A stretch of 64,000 nucleotides of DNA from Demequina maris (GTDB taxonomy: Bacteria; Actinomycetota; Actinomycetes; Actinomycetales; Demequinaceae), in contig NZ_BBLX01000004.1 of assembly GCF_000971155.1 (NCBI RefSeq), forward strand, positions 124,001-188,000, written 5' to 3'. The position numbers and the translations under genes were made by a program. The notes beneath the pieces were generated by a model that did not search any database, was not told the origin of the DNA, and was given only the letters and a program-made list of their open reading frames with translations. Positions 18,672 to 26,145 of this stretch are shown here, one piece after another (position 1 is the first letter of the stretch; the number at the start of each line of letters is the position of its first letter).

Positions 18672-18689
18672 CCGGACAAGGTTGTCCGG
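18672..18689. promoter_or_regulatory. Inverted repeat, candidate TetR operator
   Basis: CCGGACAA-GG-TTGTCCGG, two perfect 8-bp arms with a 2-base spacer, 26 bases upstream of the TetR start and between the two divergent genes. Symmetry and size fit a TetR dimer pair. Confidence 0.7.
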
Positions 18690-18858
18690 AATTCCTGGTC
18701 TGGGAGCGCGATGGGGATGGCTCGAGGGTGTGGCACGGCCCGTCTCGCGCGTCGCCCGGCGGCGCGACCCGGCCTGGTTCGACCCCGGCGAACACGGCGC
18801 GAGCGGCGCATCGGCGCCCCACGCCCCACGTGACCCGCGCCCGAGGAAAGGAATCCCC

Positions 18859-19932
18859 ATGCCCACCACCGTCCCCTCCCTCCCCACCGGAGACACCAAG
18901 GTCGCCGACTGGCTCGCCCACCCTGTCGGCGGTCAGGTCATGCGCGAGATGCTCGCGCAGGGCGGCCAGACCGAGCGCGCGCTCGGCCCCGTCAAGCGCT
19001 TCTCCATGAACAAGCTCATCAAGATCAGCGGCGGACGCTTCTCGCAGGAGATGCTCGACGGGATGATCGCCGAGACCGAGCGGCGCGTGGCCGCCGGCGG
19101 CGCCCCCGTCGCCGAGGCGCCCGCGGCCCCCGAGGCTGCCGTCGCCGAGGTGGACGCCGACGAGGCACCCGAGTGGGAGGAGCGCATCACCGAGGGCCGC
19201 TTCACCGGCCAGACGGTGGTCGTGACCGGGGCGGGATCCGGCATCGGCCGCGCCACCGCGTCGCGCGTCGCCCGCGAGGGCGGCCGCGTCATCGCCCTCG
19301 ACATCTCCGAGCCGCGACTGAAGGAGTTCGCGGCCGAGCACGACGGCCTCGACATCACCGTCGTGACGGCCGACGTGACCAAGGAGGACGACATCGCGCG
19401 CGTGCTCGAGGCTGCGGGCGACCGCATCGACGCGCTCGCCAACGTCGCCGGGATCATGGACAACATGACCCCGCTGCACGAGGTCTCCGACGAGGTCTGG
19501 GAGCGGGTGTTCGCGGTCAACGTCGAGGGGCTCATGCGCCTCAGCCGGGCCGTCCTCAAGCGCATGGTGCCCGCACGTCGCGGCTCGATCGTGAACATCG
19601 CGTCCGAGGCGGGCCTGCGCGGCTCCGCCGCAGGCGTCGCGTACACCGCGTCGAAGCACGCGGTCGTCGGCATCACCAAGAGCACGTCGTTCATGTACGC
19701 GCCGAGCGGCATCCGCGTCAACGCGGTCTCGCCCGGACCGGTCATCACCAACATCGAGGCGCGCTTCGACTCGGAGCTCGGCCAGGAGCGCATCGAGCAG
19801 GCGATGGCGATCCTGCCCGCGCCGGTCTCGGCCGACCAGCTCGCGGCGTCGATCTGCTTCCTGCTGAGCGACGACGGCGTGAACCTCAACGGCGTGATCC
19901 TGCCGTCGGACGGCGGGTGGGCCGCCATCTGA
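18859..19932 (+). CDS. Short-chain dehydrogenase/reductase with an extra N-terminal region
   Basis: A 357-residue protein. Residues from about 115 form a classical SDR: cofactor loop TGAGSGIG (123-130), NVAG, the catalytic Tyr/Lys in YTASKHAVVG, and PGPV after the active site; Asp in ALDIS suggests NAD(H). The first 105 residues are extra: a helical, conserved-looking block (DWLAHPVGGQVMREML...GRFSQEMLDGMI) followed by an Ala/Glu-rich linker, which I do not recognise. ATG 18859 has GAAAGGA upstream. Divergent from TetR, so probably repressed by it. A strong terminator follows. The substrate is unknown. Confidence 0.85.
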   Translation: MPTTVPSLPTGDTKVADWLAHPVGGQVMREMLAQGGQTERALGPVKRFSMNKLIKISGGRFSQEMLDGMIAETERRVAAGGAPVAEAPAAPEAAVAEVDADEAPEWEERITEGRFTGQTVVVTGAGSGIGRATASRVAREGGRVIALDISEPRLKEFAAEHDGLDITVVTADVTKEDDIARVLEAAGDRIDALANVAGIMDNMTPLHEVSDEVWERVFAVNVEGLMRLSRAVLKRMVPARRGSIVNIASEAGLRGSAAGVAYTASKHAVVGITKSTSFMYAPSGIRVNAVSPGPVITNIEARFDSELGQERIEQAMAILPAPVSADQLAASICFLLSDDGVNLNGVILPSDGGWAAI

Positions 19933-19954
19933 GCCGGAGCTCGCGTATGGCGCC

Positions 19955-19988
19955 AGGGCCCCGGGGAGCGTGCGCTCCCCGGGGCCCT
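19955..19988 (+). terminator. Strong rho-independent-type hairpin after the SDR gene
   Basis: Perfect 16-bp stem (19955-19970 with 19973-19988) and a two-base formal loop, 22 bases after the stop; no T tract. Confidence 0.75.
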
Positions 19989-20011
19989 CGTGCATCGTCC
20001 GGGTGCCTCCC

Positions 20012-20017
20012 TACGAT
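20012..20017 (+). promoter_or_regulatory. -10-like TACGAT ahead of a leaderless start
   Basis: TACGAT ends eight bases before ATG 20025, so transcription would begin at or next to the start codon. No clear -35. Confidence 0.35.
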
Positions 20018-20024
20018 GGGGCCC

Positions 20025-20618
20025 ATGATCGTCACGCATCGTGGGAAGTCCCCGACCATCGATCCGACCGCCACCGTGGCACCTACCGCCGTGGTGTGCG
20101 GCGACGTCGTCCTGGGCCCGGGGGTGCGCGTGCTGCACGGCGCGGTCCTGACCGCCGAGGACGGGCGCGTCGTCGTCGGCGAGGACACCGTGGTGATGGA
20201 GAACGCCGTGGTCAAGGCCCGCAAGGGGCACGACGTGCGCATCGGCGACGCGGTCGTGCTCGGGCCGCATGTGCACGTGAACGGCGCCGTCGTGGGCGAC
20301 GAGTGCTTCGTCGCGACCGGCGCGGCGCTGTTCCCGGGTGCCGTCCTCGAGCACGGCTGCGAGGTGCGCATCCGCGCCGTGGTGCAGGTCAACACCCGGA
20401 TCCACCAGGGCGCGATCGTGCCGATCGGGTGGATCGCCGTCGGCACCCCCGCGACGATGCTGCCGCCCGACCGCCACGAGGAGGTATGGGCGATCCAGCA
20501 GCAGCTCGACTTCACCGGCACGGTCTACGGCGTCGAGCGCGAGACGAGCATGCGCGAGCTGCTGCGGGGCCAGAGCGAGTTTTACGGCGCGCACGCGGAC
20601 GACGAGATCATCGGCTGA
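20025..20618 (+). CDS. Hexapeptide-repeat protein (gamma-carbonic-anhydrase/acyltransferase-like)
   Basis: A 197-residue protein whose first 150 residues are left-handed beta-helix hexapeptide repeats (for example VAPTAVVCGDVVLGPGVRVLHGAVL and IGDAVVLGPHVHVNGAVVGDECFVATGA), ending in a C-terminal helix. It belongs with the gamma-carbonic-anhydrase-like PaaY/YrdA group; a metal-binding triad would need three His, of which HGAV, PHVHV and EHG are candidates, but I cannot confirm the spacing. It is a single-gene unit flanked by strong terminators. Activity could be carbonic anhydrase or acetyltransferase. Confidence 0.78.
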   Translation: MIVTHRGKSPTIDPTATVAPTAVVCGDVVLGPGVRVLHGAVLTAEDGRVVVGEDTVVMENAVVKARKGHDVRIGDAVVLGPHVHVNGAVVGDECFVATGAALFPGAVLEHGCEVRIRAVVQVNTRIHQGAIVPIGWIAVGTPATMLPPDRHEEVWAIQQQLDFTGTVYGVERETSMRELLRGQSEFYGAHADDEIIG

Positions 20619-20623
20619 GCGTG

Positions 20624-20658
20624 CGAGGGCCCGGGAGGCGAGGCCTCCCGGGCCCTCG
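20624..20658. terminator. Bidirectional terminator hairpin between convergent genes
   Basis: Perfect 16-bp stem (20624-20639 with 20643-20658), loop GAG, placed six bases after the hexapeptide gene and 14 bases from the hsp20 stop, so it can serve both. Confidence 0.75.
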
Positions 20659-20672
20659 TGCGTCGTGCCGGG

Positions 20673-21119
20673 TCAGTCGGTGCCGACCTCGATGCGGCGC
20701 GGCTTGGCGGCCTCGGACTTCGGGACCGTGACGGTCAGCAGGCCGTCCTTGTAGGTCGCCTTGACGTGGTCCGGGTCGACGCGGTCGGGCAGGCGCACCG
20801 CGCGGTGGAAGCGTCCGAATCGACGCTCCACGCGGCGGAAGCCCTCCGCGTTCTTCTCCTCGTAGAAGTTCCTCTCACCGGAGACGGTGAGCACGTTCTC
20901 CTCGAGGGACACGTCCACCTCGTCGGGCTTCACGCCCGGGAGCTCGACGTGCATCGTGTACCCGTCCTCGGTCTCCTCGACGTCGAGGGCGGGGGAGAAG
21001 GCGCCGGCGAGCGACGTGTCCGTGTCGCCGAAGAACTGCTGGACGAGGCGCTGGAACTCGTCCGGCCACGGCGTGGCGGCGCTGGCCGGAACGGAGCGAC
21101 GGAGAACCTCTCGTGCCAT
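20673..21119 (-). CDS. hsp20: Hsp20/alpha-crystallin-family small heat-shock protein
   Basis: A 148-residue ATP-independent chaperone that holds unfolding proteins. The alpha-crystallin domain spans about residues 45-140 (VEETEDGYTMHVELPGVKPDEVDVSLEENVLTVSGER, then FHRAVRLPDRVDPDHVKATYKDGLLTVTVPK). The ATG at 21119 has GGAGGT correctly spaced. The N-terminal arm is short, MAREVLRRS. Upstream lies a HAIR-like inverted repeat overlapping a promoter, so HspR-type control is likely. Confidence 0.95.
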   Translation of the reverse strand: MAREVLRRSVPASAATPWPDEFQRLVQQFFGDTDTSLAGAFSPALDVEETEDGYTMHVELPGVKPDEVDVSLEENVLTVSGERNFYEEKNAEGFRRVERRFGRFHRAVRLPDRVDPDHVKATYKDGLLTVTVPKSEAAKPRRIEVGTD

Positions 21120-21199
21120 GATCTGACCTCCTTCAGGGGGCTGTCGGCCCGCGTGGGATGGCGCCCTCGCGGGCGAGCGCATCGTGGCGCTCCGCCTTC

Positions 21200-21231
21200 A
21201 TGATAGGACTTGAGCGTGATCCGCTCAAGTC
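21200..21231 (-). promoter_or_regulatory. hsp20 promoter overlapping a HAIR-like (HspR) operator
   Basis: On the minus strand TTGAGC (21223-21228), 17 bases, TATCAT (21200-21205) form a promoter. A perfect 10-bp inverted repeat (21207-21231) contains CTTGAGC-N7-GCTCAAG, one base per arm away from the HAIR consensus CTTGAGT-N7-ACTCAAG recognised by HspR. The operator covers the -35, so binding would block initiation. Confidence 0.75.
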
Positions 21232-21403
21232 TCAGCGTCGCACCTGGCAGAGTGATCTTCTGGCGGTTCCCGGACGGCGGATCGTCGGACGATCGATCCG
21301 ACTGGTGGGTCGGTTCCGGCACGCCTGACGGATCGTTCGGGCGAGGGTCCTGCAGGCGGGTCGCCGGGTCGCCGGGGCCGGTGGGGCCGGAGCCGGGAGG
21401 CGC

Positions 21404-22108
21404 TCAGACCTGGTCGTAGGGCAGGCGCGCGAGGCGGCTGGGGTGCGACACGTGGCCGAGCCACGCGACCACGAGGGTGATGATCGCCGACAGCGCCATG
21501 CCCGCCCCGATGTGGAGCTTGAGCAGCAGCGCGCCCGTGAGCGCGCCCGCGCCGATCAGCACGATCGCGCCCGCGCGGCGCTTCCACGGCTGGCCGCCGC
21601 CCTTGCCCAGCACCGAGTCCGACGCCAGGCCCGTGATCGTCGAGGTGACCACCACCGTGGTGACGTCCTTGACCGCGACGTGGCGCGCGACCGCGGCCTG
21701 GCAGCCCATCGCGGCGCCCAGCCCGAGCGTGATCGCGTACTGCAGCAGCTCGCCGGGCTCCTCGACCACGGACGCGGGCACCGCGGCCAGCGCGATGACG
21801 ATGCCCACCACCGCGAACAGCACGGTGTGGCGCGCGGTCCATGCGTCCTCGGCGCCCCGCAGCGCGCGCCCGCCCGCCGCCGCGCCGCCCATGAAGCCGG
21901 CGAGCGCGATCAGCGGGCCGAGGACGGGCAGCCCGGTGTCGCCCGCGAGACCCATGCCGAGGATGACGACGTTGCCGGTCATGTTGCCGGTGAAGACGCG
22001 GTCGAGGCCCAGGTAGCCGACGGCGTCGATGATCCCCGTGGAGAACGTCAGCGCGAGCATGAGGCCCAGGTGGGCGCTGGACGGGTTGCGGCGCATGCGG
22101 TCGAGCAC
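21404..22108 (-). CDS. DUF1275 (YoaK-type) membrane protein
   Basis: A 234-residue integral membrane protein with six hydrophobic segments. The family hallmark is the first segments STGIIDAVGYLGLDRVFTGNMTGNVVILG, typical of DUF1275/YoaK proteins of unknown function. GTG 22108 is chosen because GGAGGT lies just upstream; ATG 22096 would remove four residues and has no site. The 172 bases downstream (21232-21403) contain imperfect short repeats of GGATCG and GGGTCG type but no gene I can support. Transcription likely starts from the promoter at 22183-22188. Confidence 0.85.
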   Translation of the reverse strand: MLDRMRRNPSSAHLGLMLALTFSTGIIDAVGYLGLDRVFTGNMTGNVVILGMGLAGDTGLPVLGPLIALAGFMGGAAAGGRALRGAEDAWTARHTVLFAVVGIVIALAAVPASVVEEPGELLQYAITLGLGAAMGCQAAVARHVAVKDVTTVVVTSTITGLASDSVLGKGGGQPWKRRAGAIVLIGAGALTGALLLKLHIGAGMALSAIITLVVAWLGHVSHPSRLARLPYDQV

Positions 22109-22169
22109 GGGACCTCCGGAAGGCGTGAGGCCCCGGTCCGGGCTCCGAGGCCACGTCCCGGGGCGGCTG

Positions 22170-22188
22170 TAGTCTCGGCCCAAGACTA
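22170..22188. promoter_or_regulatory. Face-to-face -10-like elements within an inverted repeat
   Basis: TAGTCT (22170-22175, plus strand) and its exact inverse AGACTA (22183-22188, reading TAGTCT on the minus strand) are seven bases apart between the divergent DUF1275 and FmdA genes. They could be overlapping promoters, an operator, or both. Confidence 0.45.
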
Positions 22189-22224
22189 GGGCACGCCGTT
22201 CAGCGCGCACCGAGGGGAGGTCGC

Positions 22225-23313
22225 GTGGGCGACTACCAGGGCACACTCCAGCCCGGCGCGCGCGTGGACGATGCGGTCTACCTCCCCGCGGAGCCGGGCG
22301 CCGTGCGTTGGGGCCGGCTGCCCAAGTGCGGCGACGCTCCCGTCCTCACCGTGGACCCCGGCGCCGCGCTCACCGTCGACACCGTCAGCCACGAGGGCCT
22401 CCTCCCGGACCAGGGCTCGGACCCGGCCGCGTTCTTCGCCGGGCACGGGGTTGCCCCCGAGGACGTGCTCGAGGACGCCATCGCGATCGCCGCGACCGGC
22501 GCGCGCACCGCCGCGGACGGACCGCACGTGGTGACCGGACCCATCGAGGTGCGCGGCGCGCGCCCGGGCGACCTCCTCGCGATGACGCTGCTCGACGCCA
22601 CCCCGCGCGTTCCTTACGGCGTCATCTCGAACCGGCACGGCCGCGGGGCGCTGCCGGGGGAGATGCCCGCCGGCCCCGCCGACGTCTCGGTCTTCACCCC
22701 CATCGCGCCCGACGAGCACGGCGAGTGGCGCGGTCGCCTGCCGCTCACCGAGGGCGGCGAGCGCACGGTGTCGTTCCCGCTCGCCCCCTTCCTCGGCATC
22801 ATGGGCGTCGCCACCGACACCGACGAGGCGGCCCATTCGGTCCCGCCCGGTCCGCACGGCGGCAACATCGACATCCGCCACCTCACCGCCGGCGCGACGC
22901 TCTATATCCCGGTGCAGGTGCCCGGCGCGCTCGCGTACGTGGGCGACCCGCACTTCGCGCAGGGCAACGGCGAGGTCGCCCTGACCGCGCTCGAGGCGTC
23001 GCTGCGCGCGCGGATCCGCCTCGACGTGCTCGACGCGACGGACGCGGCGCGCGAGTTCGGCGCCCTCGTCACGCCCCTCGCGGCCGACGCGACCCACCTC
23101 ATGCCCACCGGGCTCGACGCGGACCTCGACGAGGCCATGCGCGCGTGCGTCCGTCAGGCCATCGCGCTGCTCGGCGCGCGCTACGGGATGGCGCCGCACC
23201 TCGCGTACGCGTACCTGTCGGCCGCCACCGACTTCGAGATCTCCCAGGTCGTCGACCTGGTCACGGGCGTCCATGCCCGCATCCGTCGCGCCGACTTCGA
23301 GGGGGTCAGGTGA
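22225..23313 (+). CDS. Acetamidase/formamidase (FmdA/AmdA) family amidase
   Basis: A 362-residue FmdA_AmdA-family protein that hydrolyses short amides to acid plus ammonia. Family segments seen: DTVSHEGLLPDQG, VVTGPIEVRGARPGDLLAMTLLD, PGPHGGNIDIRHLTAGATLYIPVQVPGALAYVGDPHFAQGNGEV, and SAATDFEISQVVD. GTG 22225 has GGGGAGG upstream. It opens an operon with a fused amidase, PucG and AllC, so its natural substrate may be an amide from ureide breakdown such as oxamate rather than acetamide; that is inference. The next GTG overlaps its stop. Confidence 0.88.
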   Translation: MGDYQGTLQPGARVDDAVYLPAEPGAVRWGRLPKCGDAPVLTVDPGAALTVDTVSHEGLLPDQGSDPAAFFAGHGVAPEDVLEDAIAIAATGARTAADGPHVVTGPIEVRGARPGDLLAMTLLDATPRVPYGVISNRHGRGALPGEMPAGPADVSVFTPIAPDEHGEWRGRLPLTEGGERTVSFPLAPFLGIMGVATDTDEAAHSVPPGPHGGNIDIRHLTAGATLYIPVQVPGALAYVGDPHFAQGNGEVALTALEASLRARIRLDVLDATDAAREFGALVTPLAADATHLMPTGLDADLDEAMRACVRQAIALLGARYGMAPHLAYAYLSAATDFEISQVVDLVTGVHARIRRADFEGVR

Positions 23314-24890
23314 GGGTTCGCATCGAGGGGGGCGCGCCCGCGCCCGAGGGCCTGGTCGAGGCGGTGCTCGCGTACGAGGAGGCGCTGGTCGCCGACGACC
23401 TCGACGCGCTCGCCGACTTCTTCGAGCGCGGCGCCGACACCGTCCGCGGCGACCGCAACGGCCTCCTCACGGGCCACGCCCGCATCGCCGGCTTCCGCGC
23501 CCGCCGCGGCGGCGCGGGAGCCCGCGAGGTCGCCGAGCTGCGCGTCCACCTCGCGGGGGACGATGCGGCGCACGTCACCACCGTCAACGTCCCGTTGGGA
23601 GGCGGCCGCGGCCTCGTCACCCAGCTGTGGCGCCGCGCGGACGACGGCGCGTGGCGGATCGCCGCCGCGCACGTCACCGCCCCCGCGCCGGCGTTCGACA
23701 CCCGGGTGTGGCGCGCGGTCGGCGCGCCGCTCGTCGCCGGCGCGGGCGAGGGCCCGCTCGCGGGCGAGACCGTCGCCGTCAAGGACCTGTTCGCGGTGGC
23801 CGGCCACCGCATCGGCGTCGGCGTGCGCGCGTTCCTGGCCGAGGCGCCCGTCGAGGACGCGAGCGCGCCGGCCGTGCAGGCGCTGCTCGACGCCGGCGCG
23901 GATGTCGTCGGCATCGCACAGACCGACCAGTTCGCCTACTCCATCGCGGGCCTCAACCCCGACTACGGCACCCCGCCCAACCCCGCCTTGCCCGGCGCGA
24001 TCCCGGGCGGCTCGAGCTCCGGCCCCGCCGCCGCGGTCGCGCTCGGCCAGGCCAGCATCGGCCTCGGCAGCGACACCGCCGGCTCGATCCGCGTGCCCGC
24101 CTCCTACATGGGCCTGTGGGGCCTGCGCCCGACCCACGGCGCCGTGAGCCTCGAGCACGTGTGGCCGCTCGCGCCGCGCTACGACACCGCCGGCTGGCTC
24201 ACCCGCGACGGAGAGACGATGCGCCGGGTGGCGGCCGTGGGGCTCGCCGGCGCCGACGCGGTCCCCGGCTCGGGCGCGTTCCTCGCGGCGCCCGCCGTGA
24301 TGATGTCCTGCGGCGCGGGCGTCCGCGACGCCTTCGACGCCGCGCTGGCCGCCCTCGCCGCCACCGGGCTGCGGGTGTGCCCTGTCGACGTGCCCGCGCT
24401 CGACGACCTGCTCACCGCGTTCCGCGTGACGCAGCAGGCCGAGGCGTGGCGCAGCGACGGGGCATGGGTCGAGTCGCACCCCGGCGTGCTCGCGCCCGAC
24501 GTCCAGGAGCGCTTCGACCTCGCCCGCGACGTCACGCCCGAGCAGGAGGAGCACGCGCTCGCCGACGCGGGGCTGCTCGCCGCCCGCCTCGACCTCGAGC
24601 TCGGCGACGGCATCCTGATCGTCCCGGCCGCCGCATCGTCCGCCCCGCGGCTCGACGCGAGCGACGCCGAGCTCGAGTCGCGCCGCCGCGCGACCCTGTC
24701 GATCACCGCGATCGCGGGCCTCACCGGCCGCCCCGCGCTCTCCGTGCCGCTGCTCGACACCCCCGACGGGCCGGTGGGCCTGTGCCTGGTCGGGCCGCGC
24801 GGATCGGACCTCGCGCTGGTCGAGGCGGGGCTCGCGCTCGAGGCCGCGGTGCGCAATCCGGGCGAAACATCGCTCGGGCAGACTGTGTAA
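23310..24890 (+). CDS. AtzH/HpxZ-like (DUF3225) domain fused to an AtzE/HpxY-like amidase
   Basis: A 526-residue two-domain protein. Residues 1-128 are an AtzH/HpxZ-like, SnoaL-fold domain (EALVADDLDALADFFERG, VRGDRNGLLTGHARIAGFRARRGG). The rest is an amidase-signature enzyme with Lys158 in VAVKDLF, cis-Ser about 235 in PGGSSSGP and nucleophile Ser259 in GSDTAGSIRVPAS, so the Ser-cisSer-Lys triad is intact. In Klebsiella the corresponding proteins HpxZ and HpxY are separate and act on oxalurate; AtzH and AtzE act in cyanuric acid breakdown. Between an FmdA-type amidase and PucG, oxalurate hydrolysis is the best guess. Starts at GTG overlapping the previous stop. Confidence 0.85.
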   Translation: MRVRIEGGAPAPEGLVEAVLAYEEALVADDLDALADFFERGADTVRGDRNGLLTGHARIAGFRARRGGAGAREVAELRVHLAGDDAAHVTTVNVPLGGGRGLVTQLWRRADDGAWRIAAAHVTAPAPAFDTRVWRAVGAPLVAGAGEGPLAGETVAVKDLFAVAGHRIGVGVRAFLAEAPVEDASAPAVQALLDAGADVVGIAQTDQFAYSIAGLNPDYGTPPNPALPGAIPGGSSSGPAAAVALGQASIGLGSDTAGSIRVPASYMGLWGLRPTHGAVSLEHVWPLAPRYDTAGWLTRDGETMRRVAAVGLAGADAVPGSGAFLAAPAVMMSCGAGVRDAFDAALAALAATGLRVCPVDVPALDDLLTAFRVTQQAEAWRSDGAWVESHPGVLAPDVQERFDLARDVTPEQEEHALADAGLLAARLDLELGDGILIVPAAASSAPRLDASDAELESRRRATLSITAIAGLTGRPALSVPLLDTPDGPVGLCLVGPRGSDLALVEAGLALEAAVRNPGETSLGQTV

Positions 24891-24918
24891 GCCACATCAA
24901 CATTCCGGGGAGGCCCCG

Positions 24919-26145
24919 ATGTCCCTGCCAGGCCCGATCGACCCGCCCGCGCGCCTGCTCATGGGGCCCGGCCCCATCTCGGCGCACCCGCGCGTGCTGC
25001 AGGCGATGTCGGCGCAGCTGGTCGGGCAGTACGACCCCTTCATGACCGACGCGATGGGCGAGGTGCAGGACCTCTACCGCGGCGTCTTCGCGACCGCGAA
25101 CGCGCACACGCTGCTCATCGACTCCACCGCGCGCGGCGCGATCGAGGCGGCGCTGGTGTCGCTCCTCGAGCCCGGCGACCGCGTCCTCGTGCCGGTGATG
25201 GGCCGCTTCGGCCACCTGCTCGTCGAGATCGCGGGACGATGCGGCGCCGAGGTGCACACCGTCGACGCGCCGTGGGGCGAGGTGGTGCCGCTCGAGGCCA
25301 TCGCGGCCGCGATGGAGCGCGCCCGCCCGAAGGTGCTCGCGATGGTGCACGGCGACACCTCGACCACGATGCGCCAGCCCTTCGAGGGGCTGCGCGAGCT
25401 GTGCGACCGCTTCGACTGCCTGCTCTACGCGGACGTCACCGCGACGTTGGGCGGCAACCCGTTCCCCACGGACGCGTGGGGCGTCGACGCCGCGACCGCG
25501 GGCCTGCAGAAGTGCCTCAACGGGCCCTCGGGCTCGGCCCCGGCGACGTTCTCGCCGCGCGCCGTCGAGGTGATCGAGTCGCGCCGCAGCATCGAGGCCG
25601 GCATCCGCGAGCCCGGCGACCCCGCGGTCGCGCACCCGATCCGCTCGAACTACTTCGACCTCGCGATGATCTTCGACTACTGGTCGCCCCGGCGCCTCAA
25701 CCACCACACCGAGGCCACGACGATGCTCTACGGCGCGCGCGAGTGCGCCCGCCTCGTGCTCGAGGAGGGGCTCGACGCGTACCAGGTGCGGCACGACCTG
25801 CACGGCCGGGCCATGCTCGCCGGCGTCGAGGGCCTCGGCCTGACCGTCTACGGCGACCGCGCGCACCGGATGGCGAACATCGTCGCGGTCGAGATCCCGG
25901 AGGGAGTCGACGGCGAGGCCGTGCGCGGATCGCTGCTGCGCGACTTCGGGATCGAGATCGGCACCTCGTTCGGGCCGCTCGCGGGGCGCGTGTGGCGCAT
26001 CGGCACCATGGGATGGAACGCGCGGACCGATGCGGTCCTCGCGACGCTCGCGGCCCTCGAGGCCGTGCTGCGCCGTCAGGGCGTCGCGCTGCCGGCGGGC
26101 GGGGGCGTCGAGGCCGCGTACGACGTGTACGGGGCCGCCGCATGA
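24919..26145 (+). CDS. pucG: (S)-ureidoglycine-glyoxylate aminotransferase (PucG-type)
   Basis: A 408-residue fold-type I PLP aminotransferase. LLMGPGPISAHPRVLQAMSAQLVGQYDPFMTDAM is characteristic of PucG; the PLP Lys lies in GLQKCLNGPSG near residue 200, and DVTATLGGNP carries the PLP-contacting Asp. PucG transfers the amino group of ureidoglycine to glyoxylate, giving oxalurate and glycine. GGGGAGG precedes ATG 24919, 28 bases after the amidase. Its stop overlaps allC, which makes the substrate. Alanine- or serine-glyoxylate transaminase is the alternative call, less likely here. Confidence 0.88.
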   Translation: MSLPGPIDPPARLLMGPGPISAHPRVLQAMSAQLVGQYDPFMTDAMGEVQDLYRGVFATANAHTLLIDSTARGAIEAALVSLLEPGDRVLVPVMGRFGHLLVEIAGRCGAEVHTVDAPWGEVVPLEAIAAAMERARPKVLAMVHGDTSTTMRQPFEGLRELCDRFDCLLYADVTATLGGNPFPTDAWGVDAATAGLQKCLNGPSGSAPATFSPRAVEVIESRRSIEAGIREPGDPAVAHPIRSNYFDLAMIFDYWSPRRLNHHTEATTMLYGARECARLVLEEGLDAYQVRHDLHGRAMLAGVEGLGLTVYGDRAHRMANIVAVEIPEGVDGEAVRGSLLRDFGIEIGTSFGPLAGRVWRIGTMGWNARTDAVLATLAALEAVLRRQGVALPAGGGVEAAYDVYGAAA

